Shown: positions 32,843-42,811, counted from the first letter of the stretch. The stretch is 64,000 nucleotides of DNA from an uncultured Pseudomonadota bacterium (GCA_903832085.1 CAIKZZ010000006.1:62001-126000); one strand, 5' to 3'. Numbers and translations: made by a program. The notes: generated from the sequence alone by a model not told the origin.

Positions 32843-34408
32843 ATGAAGCACTTTGAATTCAGCGACAGCATGCTGGACACGGGCGCGCTACACGCAAGCG
32901 TTGAACATCATGCTGCAGGAGGCTACGCGAGCTTTGAGGGCTGGGTCCGCGATCATAATGATGGCCGCTCCGTGCGTCGCCTTGAATATGAAGCTTATGT
33001 TGATCTTGCCATCAAAGAAGGCGAACGTATTGTCGCTGAGGCAATAACACGTTTTGGCATTCATAACGCTCGCTGTGTACACCGAGTCGGCGCCCTTGAA
33101 CTCGGTGAACTCGCTGTGTGGGTGGGAGTCAGTAGCGCCCACCGTGCAGAGGCGTTCGCCGCCTGCCGCTACATCATTGATGAAGTCAAACACCGTGTAC
33201 CGATTTGGAAAAAAGAACACTACACAAACGGTGACTCCGGCTGGGTGAACTGTGAGCGCTGCGCCCAAGCCCCTGAACATACACATAGTCACGATCATGC
33301 AAGCGTCCATCACCACCCGCCACACGAACCACACGTGCATCCGGACGGTTTGCAGGCCCCTGATTACTCACGTCAAATAACGCTGGCCTCGGTAGGGCTG
33401 GAGGGCCAACGAAAAATACGAGCTGCTCGAGTTCTAGTCCTGGGAGCTGGGGGCCTTGGAAGTCCGGTGCTGAGCTTGCTTGCTGGTGCCGGTATCGGCA
33501 CCTTAGGCATCGTGGATGACGACACGCTAGATGCATCGAACTTGCATCGCCAAACGATTTACTCGCTTGCGGATTGCGGCCGCCCCAAAGCACTACTTGC
33601 CGCAGAACGCATTAGATCACTTAACCCCGAGGTCGATGTGCGACCGTACGTGGAGCGCGCCTCAGAAAAAAATCTGACTGCGCTTAGCGAGGCGTACGAC
33701 ATCCTTGTGGACTGTTCCGACAATTTTAGCACTCGCTTCGCTGTAAATGATGCCGCCGTGAAACTCCAAAAAATGGCGGTCGTTGCGAGCGTTTATCAGT
33801 ACGAAGGACAAATTCAGGTCATTCGCCCAAATGGCGCCTGCCTGCGCTGTCTGTGGCCAAAGGCGACTTTGGATGGCACTGTGGGAAACTGCGCTGAAGC
33901 CGGCGTGCTCGGGCCCGTACCGAGCATCCTTGGTAGCCTGCAAGCCCTTGAGGTATTGAAGCTCATTCTGAACCTGCCAAGCCCAGCAACTCATTCACTT
34001 ATTTTGATTGATTTACTATCACTTGAAGTGAGGCGTGTAGAGGCACGACGGGCAGCGGAGTGTGCGGGCAGAACATGTCAGCGCATCCCCCAGCCACTAT
34101 TAACATCCGATACTGAACCCCTCGAACTTCTGGCGCGCCCTTTGCAATTATATGTTGATGAGGGCTACACCTTAATTGATCTCAGAGACGACAAGGAGCG
34201 CGCTGCAGAGCCATTACATGTCGACCACCAGTGTATTTTGGCTATGAGCTTGATCAGCAAACCTCAGCAACTCGATTCGAACAGTCGTTACTTGCTACTA
34301 TGCTCACGCGGCCAACGCTCATTAGCCGCCACTAAGGCTGTACGCGCGGCAGGCATCAGCGCTGCTTGGTCGATGCAGGGTGGACTCTCCTGTGTGACAC
34401 CAGCATGA
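32843..34408 (+). CDS. MoaE-MoeB-rhodanese three-domain fusion
   Basis: The 521-residue protein joins three activities of molybdopterin sulfur transfer. Residues 1-140 are MoaE (FEGWVRDHNDG, EVKHRVPIWKKEHY with the catalytic lysines). A His-rich linker follows (about 145-166, HTHSHDHASVHHHPPHEP). Residues about 175-410 are a MoeB/ThiF-type adenylyltransferase with VLVLGAGGLGSP, DDDTLDASNLHRQ and the zinc-type pair CLRC; the second pair is spaced differently (CAGRTC). The last about 100 residues are rhodanese-like (LIDLRDDKERAAEP and LLLCSRGQRSLAA with the possible persulfide Cys). Separate MoaE and MoeB proteins are the norm, so the fusion is notable. Its start abuts moaD and its stop overlaps the next gene as ATGA. 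Confidence 0.93.
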   Translation: MKHFEFSDSMLDTGALHASVEHHAAGGYASFEGWVRDHNDGRSVRRLEYEAYVDLAIKEGERIVAEAITRFGIHNARCVHRVGALELGELAVWVGVSSAHRAEAFAACRYIIDEVKHRVPIWKKEHYTNGDSGWVNCERCAQAPEHTHSHDHASVHHHPPHEPHVHPDGLQAPDYSRQITLASVGLEGQRKIRAARVLVLGAGGLGSPVLSLLAGAGIGTLGIVDDDTLDASNLHRQTIYSLADCGRPKALLAAERIRSLNPEVDVRPYVERASEKNLTALSEAYDILVDCSDNFSTRFAVNDAAVKLQKMAVVASVYQYEGQIQVIRPNGACLRCLWPKATLDGTVGNCAEAGVLGPVPSILGSLQALEVLKLILNLPSPATHSLILIDLLSLEVRRVEARRAAECAGRTCQRIPQPLLTSDTEPLELLARPLQLYVDEGYTLIDLRDDKERAAEPLHVDHQCILAMSLISKPQQLDSNSRYLLLCSRGQRSLAATKAVRAAGISAAWSMQGGLSCVTPA

Positions 34409-35037
34409 ACGAAATAGCTGACGCTAAGCACTTTCGAAATTTTTCGGAACTATCGCGTCATCAACATCGCGGACGTGATTTTGAGATTACTATCCGACGA
34501 AAACCAGGCTCTCCCATTGCTATTGTGGCGCCGCATGGTGGCGGCATAGAAGATGGCACCTCACAAATCGCTCGTGCCATAGCCGGTCATGACTTTAATC
34601 TTTATCTATTCGAAGGCATACGCTCATCGAGCAATTACCACGCACTGCACTTAACGAGCCATCGATTTGATGAACCAGAATGCCTATCTCTCATCAAGCA
34701 TTGCCCATTCGTCATTACTATTCATGGGTGCGGTGGCGCAGATGATTGCGTCTTTCTTGGCGGACTCGATCAAGAGCTCAAACTGCATCTTACGCAAGCA
34801 CTGAAGCGCGCGCACCTACCGGCACAAACAGAAGGGCACCGCTTCCCAGCTATAAATCCTTTGAATATCTGTAATCGCGGCGCATCGAACAAGGGCGTCC
34901 AACTAGAGATCACCCACGCACTGCGGCGAGACTTCGGTGCAGTTCGCTTGGCTGCAACACTACGCCATACCCTACTTAGTCTGCCGATTGTCAAAGCCAA
35001 GCCAGCGGTTACCCAACATCAATACGCAGGAACCTAA
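34405..35037 (+). CDS. Poly-gamma-glutamate hydrolase family protein (DUF867 type)
   Basis: From ATG 34405 the product is 210 residues. Motifs match the phage-type poly-gamma-glutamate hydrolase group: AIVAPHGGGIEDGTSQIARAI, then FVITIHGCGGADD and a C-terminal NRGASNKGVQLEITHALR. The His/Glu residues in the first and last blocks resemble the zinc-carboxypeptidase-like active site of PghP. The start overlaps the fusion gene by four bases, so it is translationally coupled to molybdenum-cofactor genes, with which it has no known link. It has no signal peptide and is therefore cytoplasmic as read. Confidence 0.78.
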   Translation: MNEIADAKHFRNFSELSRHQHRGRDFEITIRRKPGSPIAIVAPHGGGIEDGTSQIARAIAGHDFNLYLFEGIRSSSNYHALHLTSHRFDEPECLSLIKHCPFVITIHGCGGADDCVFLGGLDQELKLHLTQALKRAHLPAQTEGHRFPAINPLNICNRGASNKGVQLEITHALRRDFGAVRLAATLRHTLLSLPIVKAKPAVTQHQYAGT

Positions 35038-35055
35038 CCTTACTTGGCTTCAAGA

Positions 35056-36345
35056 CTAGCCGGGGCGCACTTGCCCACTGCCGCGAACAATGTATTTGTA
35101 GCTCGTTAGTTGCTCCACACCGACCGGACCGCGGGCATGAAACTTATCTGTGGAGATGCCGATTTCGGCACCAAAGCCAAACTCGCCACCATCGGCAAAC
35201 TGGGTCGAGGCATTATGCAGCACGATAGCGCTGTCGACTTGCTGCAAAAACTGCTCTGCCTTGGCTGCATTCTCGGTCACGATCGACTCAGTGTGCGCTG
35301 ATCCATAGCGCGCAATATGCGCAATCGCGCCGGCAACACCATCTACTACGCAAACGGCGATGACCGCATCAAGATACTCCGTATACCAATCCTGTTCGGT
35401 CGCAGGCAGTACGCGTTTATCGACTGCGCAGGCCGCTGCATCGCCACGCACCTCACAGTCAGCATCTAGCAGTGCCTTCACTAAGGGACCTAGATGCGTC
35501 GCAACGCTTGCCTCATCGACCAACAAAGTTTCCGCGGCGCCACACACACCGGTGCGTCGCAGTTTGGCATTGAGCACAATCTCACGTGCCATGCGTAAAT
35601 CAGCTTGGCCATCGACATAGACGTGACAATTACCATCTAGGTGTCCGATCACAGGGACCCGCGCTTCAGCCTTAACGCGCTCGATTAAGCTCCTGCCCCC
35701 ACGCGGCACCAGCACGTCAATATAATCACTCATGCCAGACAGCATATAGCCCACCGCAGCTCTGTCTGTGGTGGGCACTAACGAAATCGCTGCAGCAGGC
35801 AATCCTGCAAAGCGCAGCCCCTCATGTAGGCAAGCATGAATCGCGATACAGGACTCAAGACTCTCCGACCCGCACCGCAATACTGCAGCGTTGCCGGATT
35901 TTAAGCACAAGCCGCCAGCATCGGCAGTCACATTAGGTCGACTTTCATAAATGATGCCGATCACCCCAAGCGGCACGCGGACACGCTGTATACGCAAACC
36001 ATTCGGACGCTGCCAGTCTTCCGTTACGCGACCAATAGGATCGGGTAGTGTCGCAATGGCCTCCAGACCCGCTGCCATTGCGGCAATGCGCGTCGGAGTG
36101 AGTTTGAGACGATCCAGCAGAGCATCTCCTAAACCGTCATGTCGCGCAGCATCCATATCCCGGGCGTTTGCAGCGAGCAAGGCGCTTTCATGGTTGCGAA
36201 CCTGACTCGCCGCATGCAGCAAAGCGGCATCTTTGGCTTTGCTCGAGGCACAGGCTAGGATCTCCGCCGCACTCACTGCTGCACTTCCTATGCCTTGCAT
36301 AAGCTCGCCAAGCGTGACGCCCGATGGAAATTGCTCATCAACCAC
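35056..36345 (-). CDS. proA: Glutamate-5-semialdehyde dehydrogenase (gamma-glutamyl phosphate reductase) ProA
   Basis: The 429-residue enzyme reduces gamma-glutamyl phosphate to the semialdehyde in proline synthesis. Visible signatures: [46 protein letters not shown] and the catalytic-cysteine region [20 protein letters not shown] start 36345 has AAGGGGA upstream and overlaps the proB stop by eight bases. It is convergent with the hydrolase gene at 34405. Confidence 0.95.
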   Translation of the reverse strand: MVDEQFPSGVTLGELMQGIGSAAVSAAEILACASSKAKDAALLHAASQVRNHESALLAANARDMDAARHDGLGDALLDRLKLTPTRIAAMAAGLEAIATLPDPIGRVTEDWQRPNGLRIQRVRVPLGVIGIIYESRPNVTADAGGLCLKSGNAAVLRCGSESLESCIAIHACLHEGLRFAGLPAAAISLVPTTDRAAVGYMLSGMSDYIDVLVPRGGRSLIERVKAEARVPVIGHLDGNCHVYVDGQADLRMAREIVLNAKLRRTGVCGAAETLLVDEASVATHLGPLVKALLDADCEVRGDAAACAVDKRVLPATEQDWYTEYLDAVIAVCVVDGVAGAIAHIARYGSAHTESIVTENAAKAEQFLQQVDSAIVLHNASTQFADGGEFGFGAEIGISTDKFHARGPVGVEQLTSYKYIVRGSGQVRPG

Positions 36346-37501
36346 GTCCGTCCCCTTGGCTTTGCACGGTCATCACAAGATCATCGCGATGAACTAATTC
36401 CTCACGGCCTCGATAACCTAAAATACTTTCGATCGCGCTACTTTTTTTGCCAATAATACGGGCAGCATCCACTGCTGAATACGCCACCAGACCGCGCGCA
36501 ACCTCCCCTCCGTCATAAAGCAAACTCACGGTGTCACCTCGATTAAAAGCGCCACTGATACGCGTCACACCGGCGGGCAACAAGCTCTTCCCGTGCGCCA
36601 GCGCATTCGCCGCACCTGCATCTAAAAAAATCTTGCCACGAGGTTTCAAGGTTCCTGCAATCCATTGTTTGCGAACGGCAAGCGGCGTTTGACTGGCAGT
36701 GAACCACGTGCAAGGCCCACCCTCCTCGACCGCTTTTAATGGATTCAGCCGATGCCCACTTGCAATACACAAGTTGCACCCCGCGCTCACAGCAATACGT
36801 GCAGCCATGATTTTGGTGGTCATGCCGCCGGATCCCACATCGGATAACGGGCCGTCGGCCATCGCAACGATGTCGTCGGTAATATTGCTCACTTCTGTAA
36901 CCAAATGTGCTTTTGGATCCCGCCCAGGGTCCGCTGTATACAGCCCATCAATATCGGACAGAAGAACCAGACATTCGGCACTTGCCATTTGCGCAACTCG
37001 AGCAGCCAACCGATCATTATCGCCGTAGCGAATTTCGGCAGTTGCCACTGTGTCATTCTCGTTAATGACTGGAATTGCACCGAGTGACAGTAGCGTATTT
37101 AACGTCGCCCGCGCATTGAGATAGCGCTGTCGATCTTCCGTATCCTCAAGTGTCAGCAAAACCTGCGCCACAGCTAAATCACGCGCCGCAAGCACCTCTT
37201 GCCATGCATGAGCAAGCCGAATCTGCCCCACTGCTGCGGCTGCTTGGCTCTCTTCCAGCCGCAACCGATTTGGCGGTAGACCAAGATGGCGCCTCCCCAT
37301 GGCGATCGCGCCAGAACTCACGACAATGACCTGCTGGCCGCGCTTTTTAGCGCTCGCAATGTCCTCGGCCAAGCTCTCCAACCAAGCCCGATTGAGTCTG
37401 CCGCTCTTCGCGTCCACCAGTAACGCGGATCCCACCTTCACCACGAGCCTTGGAGCCTCACGCAGTCGTCGGGCACGGACACGAAATTCTGTCACGGACA
37501 T
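36338..37501 (-). CDS. proB: Glutamate 5-kinase ProB
   Basis: From ATG 37501 the product is 387 residues; a TTG eight codons upstream is possible but unneeded. The amino-acid-kinase domain ([64 protein letters not shown]) is followed by a C-terminal PUA domain (about 285-370, [14 protein letters not shown]). This is the full-length bacterial form, feedback-inhibited by proline. It phosphorylates glutamate for ProA, encoded by the overlapping downstream gene. Confidence 0.95.
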   Translation of the reverse strand: MSVTEFRVRARRLREAPRLVVKVGSALLVDAKSGRLNRAWLESLAEDIASAKKRGQQVIVVSSGAIAMGRRHLGLPPNRLRLEESQAAAAVGQIRLAHAWQEVLAARDLAVAQVLLTLEDTEDRQRYLNARATLNTLLSLGAIPVINENDTVATAEIRYGDNDRLAARVAQMASAECLVLLSDIDGLYTADPGRDPKAHLVTEVSNITDDIVAMADGPLSDVGSGGMTTKIMAARIAVSAGCNLCIASGHRLNPLKAVEEGGPCTWFTASQTPLAVRKQWIAGTLKPRGKIFLDAGAANALAHGKSLLPAGVTRISGAFNRGDTVSLLYDGGEVARGLVAYSAVDAARIIGKKSSAIESILGYRGREELVHRDDLVMTVQSQGDGRG

Positions 37502-37715
37502 GGGCTGTTCACTTGCAAAATCCAATCAAAGACTATACCGCGAAGTCGTTTTAATATCCCGTTCAGGGTGCGGGCACCTCAGTGCCTGTGTCAGCAAGAC
37601 CTTCGGCAGCTACAAGGGCCGCACGGATTGCCTGCACGCGGACGAACCCCTACACTGAGCATGGAGTAGCCGGCCAAAGCCCCAGTTGTAAGTGAGGCCG
37701 CCAATTTAACGCTTT

Positions 37716-38054
37716 GTGAGGATCGAGACCGTGGGTAGAGAACATAATCCAGTGGCTGGCAAGTGGTATCGAGACTTGGATGACGATGAGTCATTCCAGG
37801 TGTTAACGGTCAATGAAGATGACGCGCTACTCGAGATCCGCCATGTGGATGGCGACGTCGAGGAAATCGACCTAGAAACGTGGGCGGAACTCGATCTTGA
37901 ACCGACGGAAGAACCAGAAGGCTGGTCAGGGTCCACAACGGATGACGATGACGACGATGAGGACTGGGATGATGAGGACGATGACGATGATGATTGGGAC
38001 GACGACGACGACGATGATGATGAGGAGGATGATGAGGATGAGGACGAATACTAA
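37716..38054 (+). CDS. Small protein with very acidic tail (DUF6763-like)
   Basis: The 112-residue product begins at GTG 37716 (GTG 37731 is an alternative). The first about 65 residues form a folded-looking module (VAGKWYRDLDDDESFQVLTVNEDD, LEIRHVDGDVEEIDLETWAELDLEP) that I think matches the small gammaproteobacterial DUF6763 group. Residues about 72-112 are almost only Asp and Glu, encoded by GAT/GAC/GAG repeats. Such tails bind cations or basic proteins and mimic nucleic acid, but no function is known. The gene is monocistronic, between divergent proB and the sensor kinase gene. Confidence 0.8.
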   Translation: MRIETVGREHNPVAGKWYRDLDDDESFQVLTVNEDDALLEIRHVDGDVEEIDLETWAELDLEPTEEPEGWSGSTTDDDDDDEDWDDEDDDDDDWDDDDDDDDEEDDEDEDEY

Positions 38055-38188
38055 ACCGCGCGTCGACATGCGGGGCACAGCAAACTGCTGACCCCGCGAG
38101 TCGCCGCTCAAAATCTGTCAGGGCGAGAGCCAAGCCCGCAACCAAACCGCCAAGGAGGTGCCCCGTTCACAACAAGATCCAGTCGCCG

Positions 38189-40072
38189 ATGGCAGGCGCG
38201 GCCATCGAACTCCAGGCCCTACTGGACGCCACGGTCGATGCGATCATCATCATTGATCAGTACGGGATCATCGAACGCTTTAATAAAGCAGCGGAACGCT
38301 TATTCGGCTACCCAGAACATGACATTGTGGGAAAAAATGTCAGCTCACTCATGGGTGACGAGCATCGCGGCCATCACGATGGATATTTGCGCAACTACCT
38401 AACCACGGGCACTGCCAACATTATTGGCACAGGCCGGGAAATCGAAGCGCTCAGACGTGACGGGAGCACATTTCCTGCTGCACTATCCGTCGGAGAAATC
38501 CCTAACACGCAAAATCCCCGTTTCGTCGGAGTCATCCACGACATCAGTATACGGCGCGCGACGATGGCCGCTGTACGCCAAGAGCGCGATCGCGCTCAAC
38601 TATACCTTGATGCTACTGAGGTCTTATTAGTCGCCATCGATGCGGATGGACTAATCCTGCTCGTCAATCGCAAGGGCTGTCAAGTGCTCGGTTATGCGGA
38701 AGCCGAACTGATTGGGCGAGACTGGTTTGAGCAATTTATTCCCACACAAGACCGCGCAGCTGCGCGCGCGCAGCTGCGCACCACAGCCAACAAAACCACC
38801 GCATCATACTCAGAAAGGCTGGTTCTAACACGTCGCGGCGACACTCGCCTAATTGCCTGGCGCACGACGGTCGTCCGCTCCAACCAGAACCATGCGCTAA
38901 GCTTCTTGAGTTCTGGCGAGGACATTACTGAGCAACGGCTCACAGAAACTCAGCTCAGGGCCCGCGAGTCACAGCTGAGGGCGGCACAACGCATCGCCCA
39001 TCTCGGAAACTACGAATACCACTGCGCGATAGACACCGCACACTGGTCCGACGAGATGTTTCATATTCTCGGTCGTGATTTCAGTGAAGGACCTGCTTCG
39101 TATGATCTTTTCTGCCTTAATTATCTCCACTCAGACGACCGTGAGACCTATACGCAGCAATGGCGCAGTCTACTCAGCGGCCGTGAATCAGGTGATTTTG
39201 AGTTTCGGATCGTTAGACCGAATGGCGATATTCGCTACGTGCACTTGCTCGCACAAACAGCACGACATCCTGAGAACGGCAGTCTTGTGATCACGGGCAC
39301 GCTACATGATATAACCGAACGGAGCCTGGCTGCTTCGAATGCGCAGCAAATGCAAGAAAAGCTTGCTCACGTCGGCCGCCTGTCAACAATGGGCGAAATG
39401 GCAACGGGGCTGGCGCACGAGTTGAATCAACCGTTAACAGCCATCGCCACGTATGCTCAAGCGGCACTGCGGCTCACAGCTCAGGCTGATACCGAGGAAG
39501 ATGTCAAAGAGGCGCTAAAGCAGATTACAGCCCAGTCATTACGTGCTGGCGAGGTCATTCGACACTTGCGCTCTTTTGTGAAGACCCACATAGCAAAAAC
39601 AGAACCGACTGATCTTAACAAACTCGTACAAGATCTACGTGTCCTCGCGGATGCAGATGCGCGCGCAAATTCGGTTCGTTTAGTGGCGCTGCTCGAAAAC
39701 CACCTGCCTCTAGTCGAAGCCGATACGGTACAAATTCAGCAAGTGCTACTAAACTTAATCCGTAATGCCATAGATGCGACGGGACCGGGAATGGAAGGCG
39801 CTCGAGAAATCACGATCGCCACTCGCACGATTGATGACACGGTAGAAGTTGCTGTGATCGATCACGGCAGTGGCATTCCTGCTGAGATCGCCGAGAATAT
39901 TTTTAGCCCATTTTTCACAACCAAGGCGCAGGGCACTGGTCTTGGGCTTGCAATTTCAAACTCGATTATTCGCGCCCACCAAGGGGCCTTAGGTTTTCGA
40001 CAGACGCCGGGAGGTGGAACAACCTTTTACCTAACGTTACCAACATTGTCAGGAGACGACCATGAAAGATAA
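38189..40072 (+). CDS. PAS-domain sensor histidine kinase, FixL-like
   Basis: The 627-residue cytoplasmic kinase has three PAS domains (about 5-120, 135-250, 265-375), then the HisKA phosphoacceptor H410 ([10 protein letters not shown]) and an HATPase_c domain ([26 protein letters not shown]). The first PAS resembles the haem-binding PAS of FixL: HDGY with proximal His63, and [19 protein letters not shown] with Arg83 matching FixL Arg220; FixL Arg206 and His214 are replaced. It may sense oxygen or other gas, which is inference. A strong AAGGAGG (38152-38158) sits 30 bases before the chosen ATG with no good start in between. The kinase overlaps its regulator gene by 11 bases. Confidence 0.93.
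   Translation: MAGAAIELQALLDATVDAIIIIDQYGIIERFNKAAERLFGYPEHDIVGKNVSSLMGDEHRGHHDGYLRNYLTTGTANIIGTGREIEALRRDGSTFPAALSVGEIPNTQNPRFVGVIHDISIRRATMAAVRQERDRAQLYLDATEVLLVAIDADGLILLVNRKGCQVLGYAEAELIGRDWFEQFIPTQDRAAARAQLRTTANKTTASYSERLVLTRRGDTRLIAWRTTVVRSNQNHALSFLSSGEDITEQRLTETQLRARESQLRAAQRIAHLGNYEYHCAIDTAHWSDEMFHILGRDFSEGPASYDLFCLNYLHSDDRETYTQQWRSLLSGRESGDFEFRIVRPNGDIRYVHLLAQTARHPENGSLVITGTLHDITERSLAASNAQQMQEKLAHVGRLSTMGEMATGLAHELNQPLTAIATYAQAALRLTAQADTEEDVKEALKQITAQSLRAGEVIRHLRSFVKTHIAKTEPTDLNKLVQDLRVLADADARANSVRLVALLENHLPLVEADTVQIQQVLLNLIRNAIDATGPGMEGAREITIATRTIDDTVEVAVIDHGSGIPAEIAENIFSPFFTTKAQGTGLGLAISNSIIRAHQGALGFRQTPGGGTTFYLTLPTLSGDDHER
38754..38779. repeat. Perfect 26-base GC-rich palindrome inside the sensor kinase gene
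   Basis: GCGCAGCTGCGC occurs twice around a central GC, giving a perfect palindrome of 26 bases. It codes for Ala/Arg-rich [10 protein letters not shown] in the linker after the second PAS domain. It may be chance from codon use; a strong hairpin in the mRNA is expected. Confidence 0.6.
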
Positions 40073-40676
40073 GGCACCAACGGTTTTTGTAGTTGACGAT
40101 GATGATGCGGTACGCACTTCCATTCGGTTACTCCTAAGATCAGTGGGATTACCGGTAGAAACATTTTCGTCAGCACAAGAATTTCTTGATAATGTCGATG
40201 GCGATAGACTCGGATGTCTGGTGCTGGACATTCGGATGCCAAATATGAGCGGGCTTGAATTACAGCAGCGCCTCAATGAGTTACATCACATTATCCCAAT
40301 CGTTTTCATTACTGGTCATGGCGATATTCCAATGGCCGTGGAAGCAATGCAGCATGGAGCCGTTGATTTCATACAAAAGCCGTTTCGCGATCAGGATCTG
40401 ATCGATCGCATCAACCAAGGACTCGAAAAAGATCGAATTAATCGCGACGACCTAAAGCAACGCGATGGCATCCGCGAGCGAATCGGCGACCTGACCCCCC
40501 GTGAACGGGAAGTCCTTGATCTTGTAGCTCAAGGAAAAGCCAATAAGGTCATCGCGGGCGATCTGAATGTCAGTCAACGGACTGTTGAAATTCATCGCGC
40601 GCGAGTCATGGAAAAAATGGGGGCATCCTCGCTGGCGCACCTTGTGCGAATGGTTATAGAGGCAAACCGCGCCTGA
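40062..40676 (+). CDS. FixJ-type response regulator
   Basis: The 204-residue regulator has a receiver domain with acidic pair DDDD near residue 12-15, phosphoacceptor D56 in LVLDIRMP and the KPF lysine. It is joined to a LuxR-type HTH domain (LTPREREVLDLVAQGKANKVIA, VSQRTVEIHRARVMEKMG). This FixJ/NarL arrangement is the usual partner of FixL-like kinases. It overlaps the kinase gene by 11 bases, so the two are translationally coupled and almost surely cognate. Confidence 0.95.
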   Translation: MKDKAPTVFVVDDDDAVRTSIRLLLRSVGLPVETFSSAQEFLDNVDGDRLGCLVLDIRMPNMSGLELQQRLNELHHIIPIVFITGHGDIPMAVEAMQHGAVDFIQKPFRDQDLIDRINQGLEKDRINRDDLKQRDGIRERIGDLTPREREVLDLVAQGKANKVIAGDLNVSQRTVEIHRARVMEKMGASSLAHLVRMVIEANRA

Positions 40677-40808
40677 CGCTAGAGACCTTGGGCTTGTGTA
40701 CAAGGTAAGCCGTGCATTAATAGCCAAAGGCCTCTAAGATGGCGTCCGTGGGCGCACGCGCAACAGCACACTAGAACCTTTGCCAACTATCAAAAAGGAC
40801 ATTTGGTT

Positions 40809-41864
40809 GTGTCTACAAACCAAAATAATCCGAAGCAAGGCGAGCAGCAACTGAGCTGGTTTCATGAACTCGAATCAGCTTGGCTGTACCGGCGACTGGT
40901 TGCCATCGAACCCGATAAAGCCAAACGAGAGCTATTCACCTCACTGGCGAATGCAGCCGAAGAGCAGGCACTCACGTGGGTAAAACTTGCGGGCGGGCAC
41001 ATGCCGCCATTTGTTCCAAGCCGACGCGCACGCCTCGTAGCTAACCTCACGGACTGGCTAGGACCGAAGCGCATGCGCGGCGCACTGATCGCGCTGAAGT
41101 TACGCGGTCTGTCTGTGTACAACGCGCCGGCGATTGCAGTCCATGCGATGCCTACAACCGTTGAAGACATTGGTCGACGCCATCGCGGCGTGGGCGGTGG
41201 TAACCTGCGTGCAGCTGTATTTGGTGTCAATGACGGGCTGCTATCGAACGCCAGCTTGATTCTTGGGGTGGCTGGCGCGGGCGTGGATGTGCATTTTGTG
41301 CTGACAAGTGGCGTCGCCGGATTATTGGCCGGCGCGCTGTCGATGTCGGCCGGTGAATATGTGTCAGTACGCTCGCAACGAGAGATGTATGAGTATCAAA
41401 TCGGCCTTGAACGTGAGGAACTCAATGAATACCCAGAAGAAGAAGCCGAGGAGTTAGCGCTCATCTATGCCGCTCGCGGCATGGAGCCATCGGCTGCGCG
41501 GGCATTTGCCAAAACGATTATTCAGGACCCCGAGCAGGCACTCGATGCCCTAGCGCGCGAGGAACTCGGTTTAAATCCGGATGACTTAGGAAACCCTTGG
41601 GGGGCGGCGCGCTTCTCATTTGCGGCCTTTGCCATCGGCGCTTTGCTCCCATTAACTCCCTTTTTGCTAGGCTGCGCCCTCGGAGTCGGCATACTCTGGA
41701 GTGTCGGCCTCACTTTACTCAGTCTCTTTGGGGTTGGTCTGGCCCTTAGCCTGTTCACCGGCCGCGGCGCACTGATCGGTGGTCTTAGGATGGCCAGTAT
41801 CGGAGTCGCCGCAGGTGCGGCGACTTACGGCATCGGTCATCTGGTTGCGCTCGCCCTACACTGA
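40809..41864 (+). CDS. Ferritin-like plus VIT1/CCC1-family metal transporter
   Basis: I take the start at GTG 40809, nine bases after AAGGA; TTG 40803 is too close to it. The product is 351 residues. The N-terminal about 110 residues are a rubrerythrin/ferritin-like helical domain (WFHELESAWLYRRLVAIEPD, LFTSLANAAEEQA) with several Glu and His. The C-terminal part is the VIT1/CCC1 membrane domain (FGVNDGLLSNASLILGVAGA, SAGEYVSVRSQREMYE) with about five membrane segments. VIT1/CCC1 proteins export or store Fe2+ or Mn2+; the ferritin-like domain probably senses or delivers iron. It is convergent with the cbpA-like gene. Confidence 0.9.
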   Translation: MSTNQNNPKQGEQQLSWFHELESAWLYRRLVAIEPDKAKRELFTSLANAAEEQALTWVKLAGGHMPPFVPSRRARLVANLTDWLGPKRMRGALIALKLRGLSVYNAPAIAVHAMPTTVEDIGRRHRGVGGGNLRAAVFGVNDGLLSNASLILGVAGAGVDVHFVLTSGVAGLLAGALSMSAGEYVSVRSQREMYEYQIGLEREELNEYPEEEAEELALIYAARGMEPSAARAFAKTIIQDPEQALDALAREELGLNPDDLGNPWGAARFSFAAFAIGALLPLTPFLLGCALGVGILWSVGLTLLSLFGVGLALSLFTGRGALIGGLRMASIGVAAGAATYGIGHLVALALH

Positions 41865-41872
41865 GAATCAGC

Positions 41873-42811
41873 CTAGCCAAAATCAGCGCGCGGATTAAAT
41901 GCCAGCCTCGTGCGCATTTGCTCATAAAAAGCAACGGCCTCAGGCGTAGTAGCAGGCGGCAATACGACACTTAACACCACGTATTGGTCGCCAGCAGGAG
42001 TGCTGGGCAATCCGCGCCCGCGCAAACGCAGCTTCTGCCCCGAACGAGCACCAGGCGCGATTCTCAAATCGACCGCACCGCCCAAGGTGGGCGTGGCCAC
42101 TGTGGCACCTAGCGCTGCTTCCCACGGGGCAATCGGTAACTCCAAGGTGACATCACGGCCCTCCAGCCGATACAACCGATGCGGTTTGTAATGCACCTCG
42201 AGCAGCAGGTCACCCTTGCCAGCACGCCCTGCGGACCCTTGGCCTGCCAGACGGATCACTTGCCCTTGAAGCACACCAACGGGCACCTGCACCTTCAAGG
42301 TGCGCTCCAGCGTCCCCACATCACCATTCGGTGCCGCACGCGCCTGCTGCAAGGTGATTTGCTTGCTACCACCGGCAAAACCCTCCTCCAACGTCAGATC
42401 CAGGCGCGCACGCTGATCCTCACCACGTGCATGGAACCCCTGCCCCTGACGGGGATCCACCCCGGCAAAAGCGCCTCCGCCAAACAGGCTTGAGAAAAAA
42501 TCGCTAAAACCAGCATCTGGCCCAGGGGCGCCGCCCCGCGACTGCTGAAAATGAGTCGACCAGTCGGGTGGCGGACGAAACTGCTGGCCACCGCGGTAAT
42601 CACTACCCAACTCGTCGTAAGCCGCCCGTTTTTTAGGATCCTTCAATACCTCGTACGCTTCCTGCACTTCCTTAAAGCGCGCTTCGGCATCTTTTTCTTT
42701 GCTGACATCTGGATGAAAGCGCCTTGCAAGGCGCCGATAGGCGCGCTTGAGCTCCTCAGCCGTCACTGTGCGCGGCACTGCAAGCGTTTTATAATAATCG
42801 TGATATTCCAT
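41873..42811 (-). CDS. cbpA: DnaJ-family co-chaperone, CbpA-like
   Basis: The 312-residue protein has an N-terminal J domain ([32 protein letters not shown] with HPD), a Gly/Phe/Gln-rich linker (about 72-125, FFSSLFGGG) and two C-terminal DnaJ substrate-binding domains. The Cys-rich zinc domain of DnaJ is absent, so it is the CbpA class. It stimulates DnaK and binds curved DNA in E. coli. No cbpM modulator gene follows; the downstream gene on the other strand is convergent. Confidence 0.9.
   Translation of the reverse strand: MEYHDYYKTLAVPRTVTAEELKRAYRRLARRFHPDVSKEKDAEARFKEVQEAYEVLKDPKKRAAYDELGSDYRGGQQFRPPPDWSTHFQQSRGGAPGPDAGFSDFFSSLFGGGAFAGVDPRQGQGFHARGEDQRARLDLTLEEGFAGGSKQITLQQARAAPNGDVGTLERTLKVQVPVGVLQGQVIRLAGQGSAGRAGKGDLLLEVHYKPHRLYRLEGRDVTLELPIAPWEAALGATVATPTLGGAVDLRIAPGARSGQKLRLRGRGLPSTPAGDQYVVLSVVLPPATTPEAVAFYEQMRTRLAFNPRADFG

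Noticed and set aside
40681-40720. ACCTTG...CAAGGT inverted repeat after the response regulator gene considered as a terminator
   Set aside because: Short stem, 10-base loop and no U-tract.
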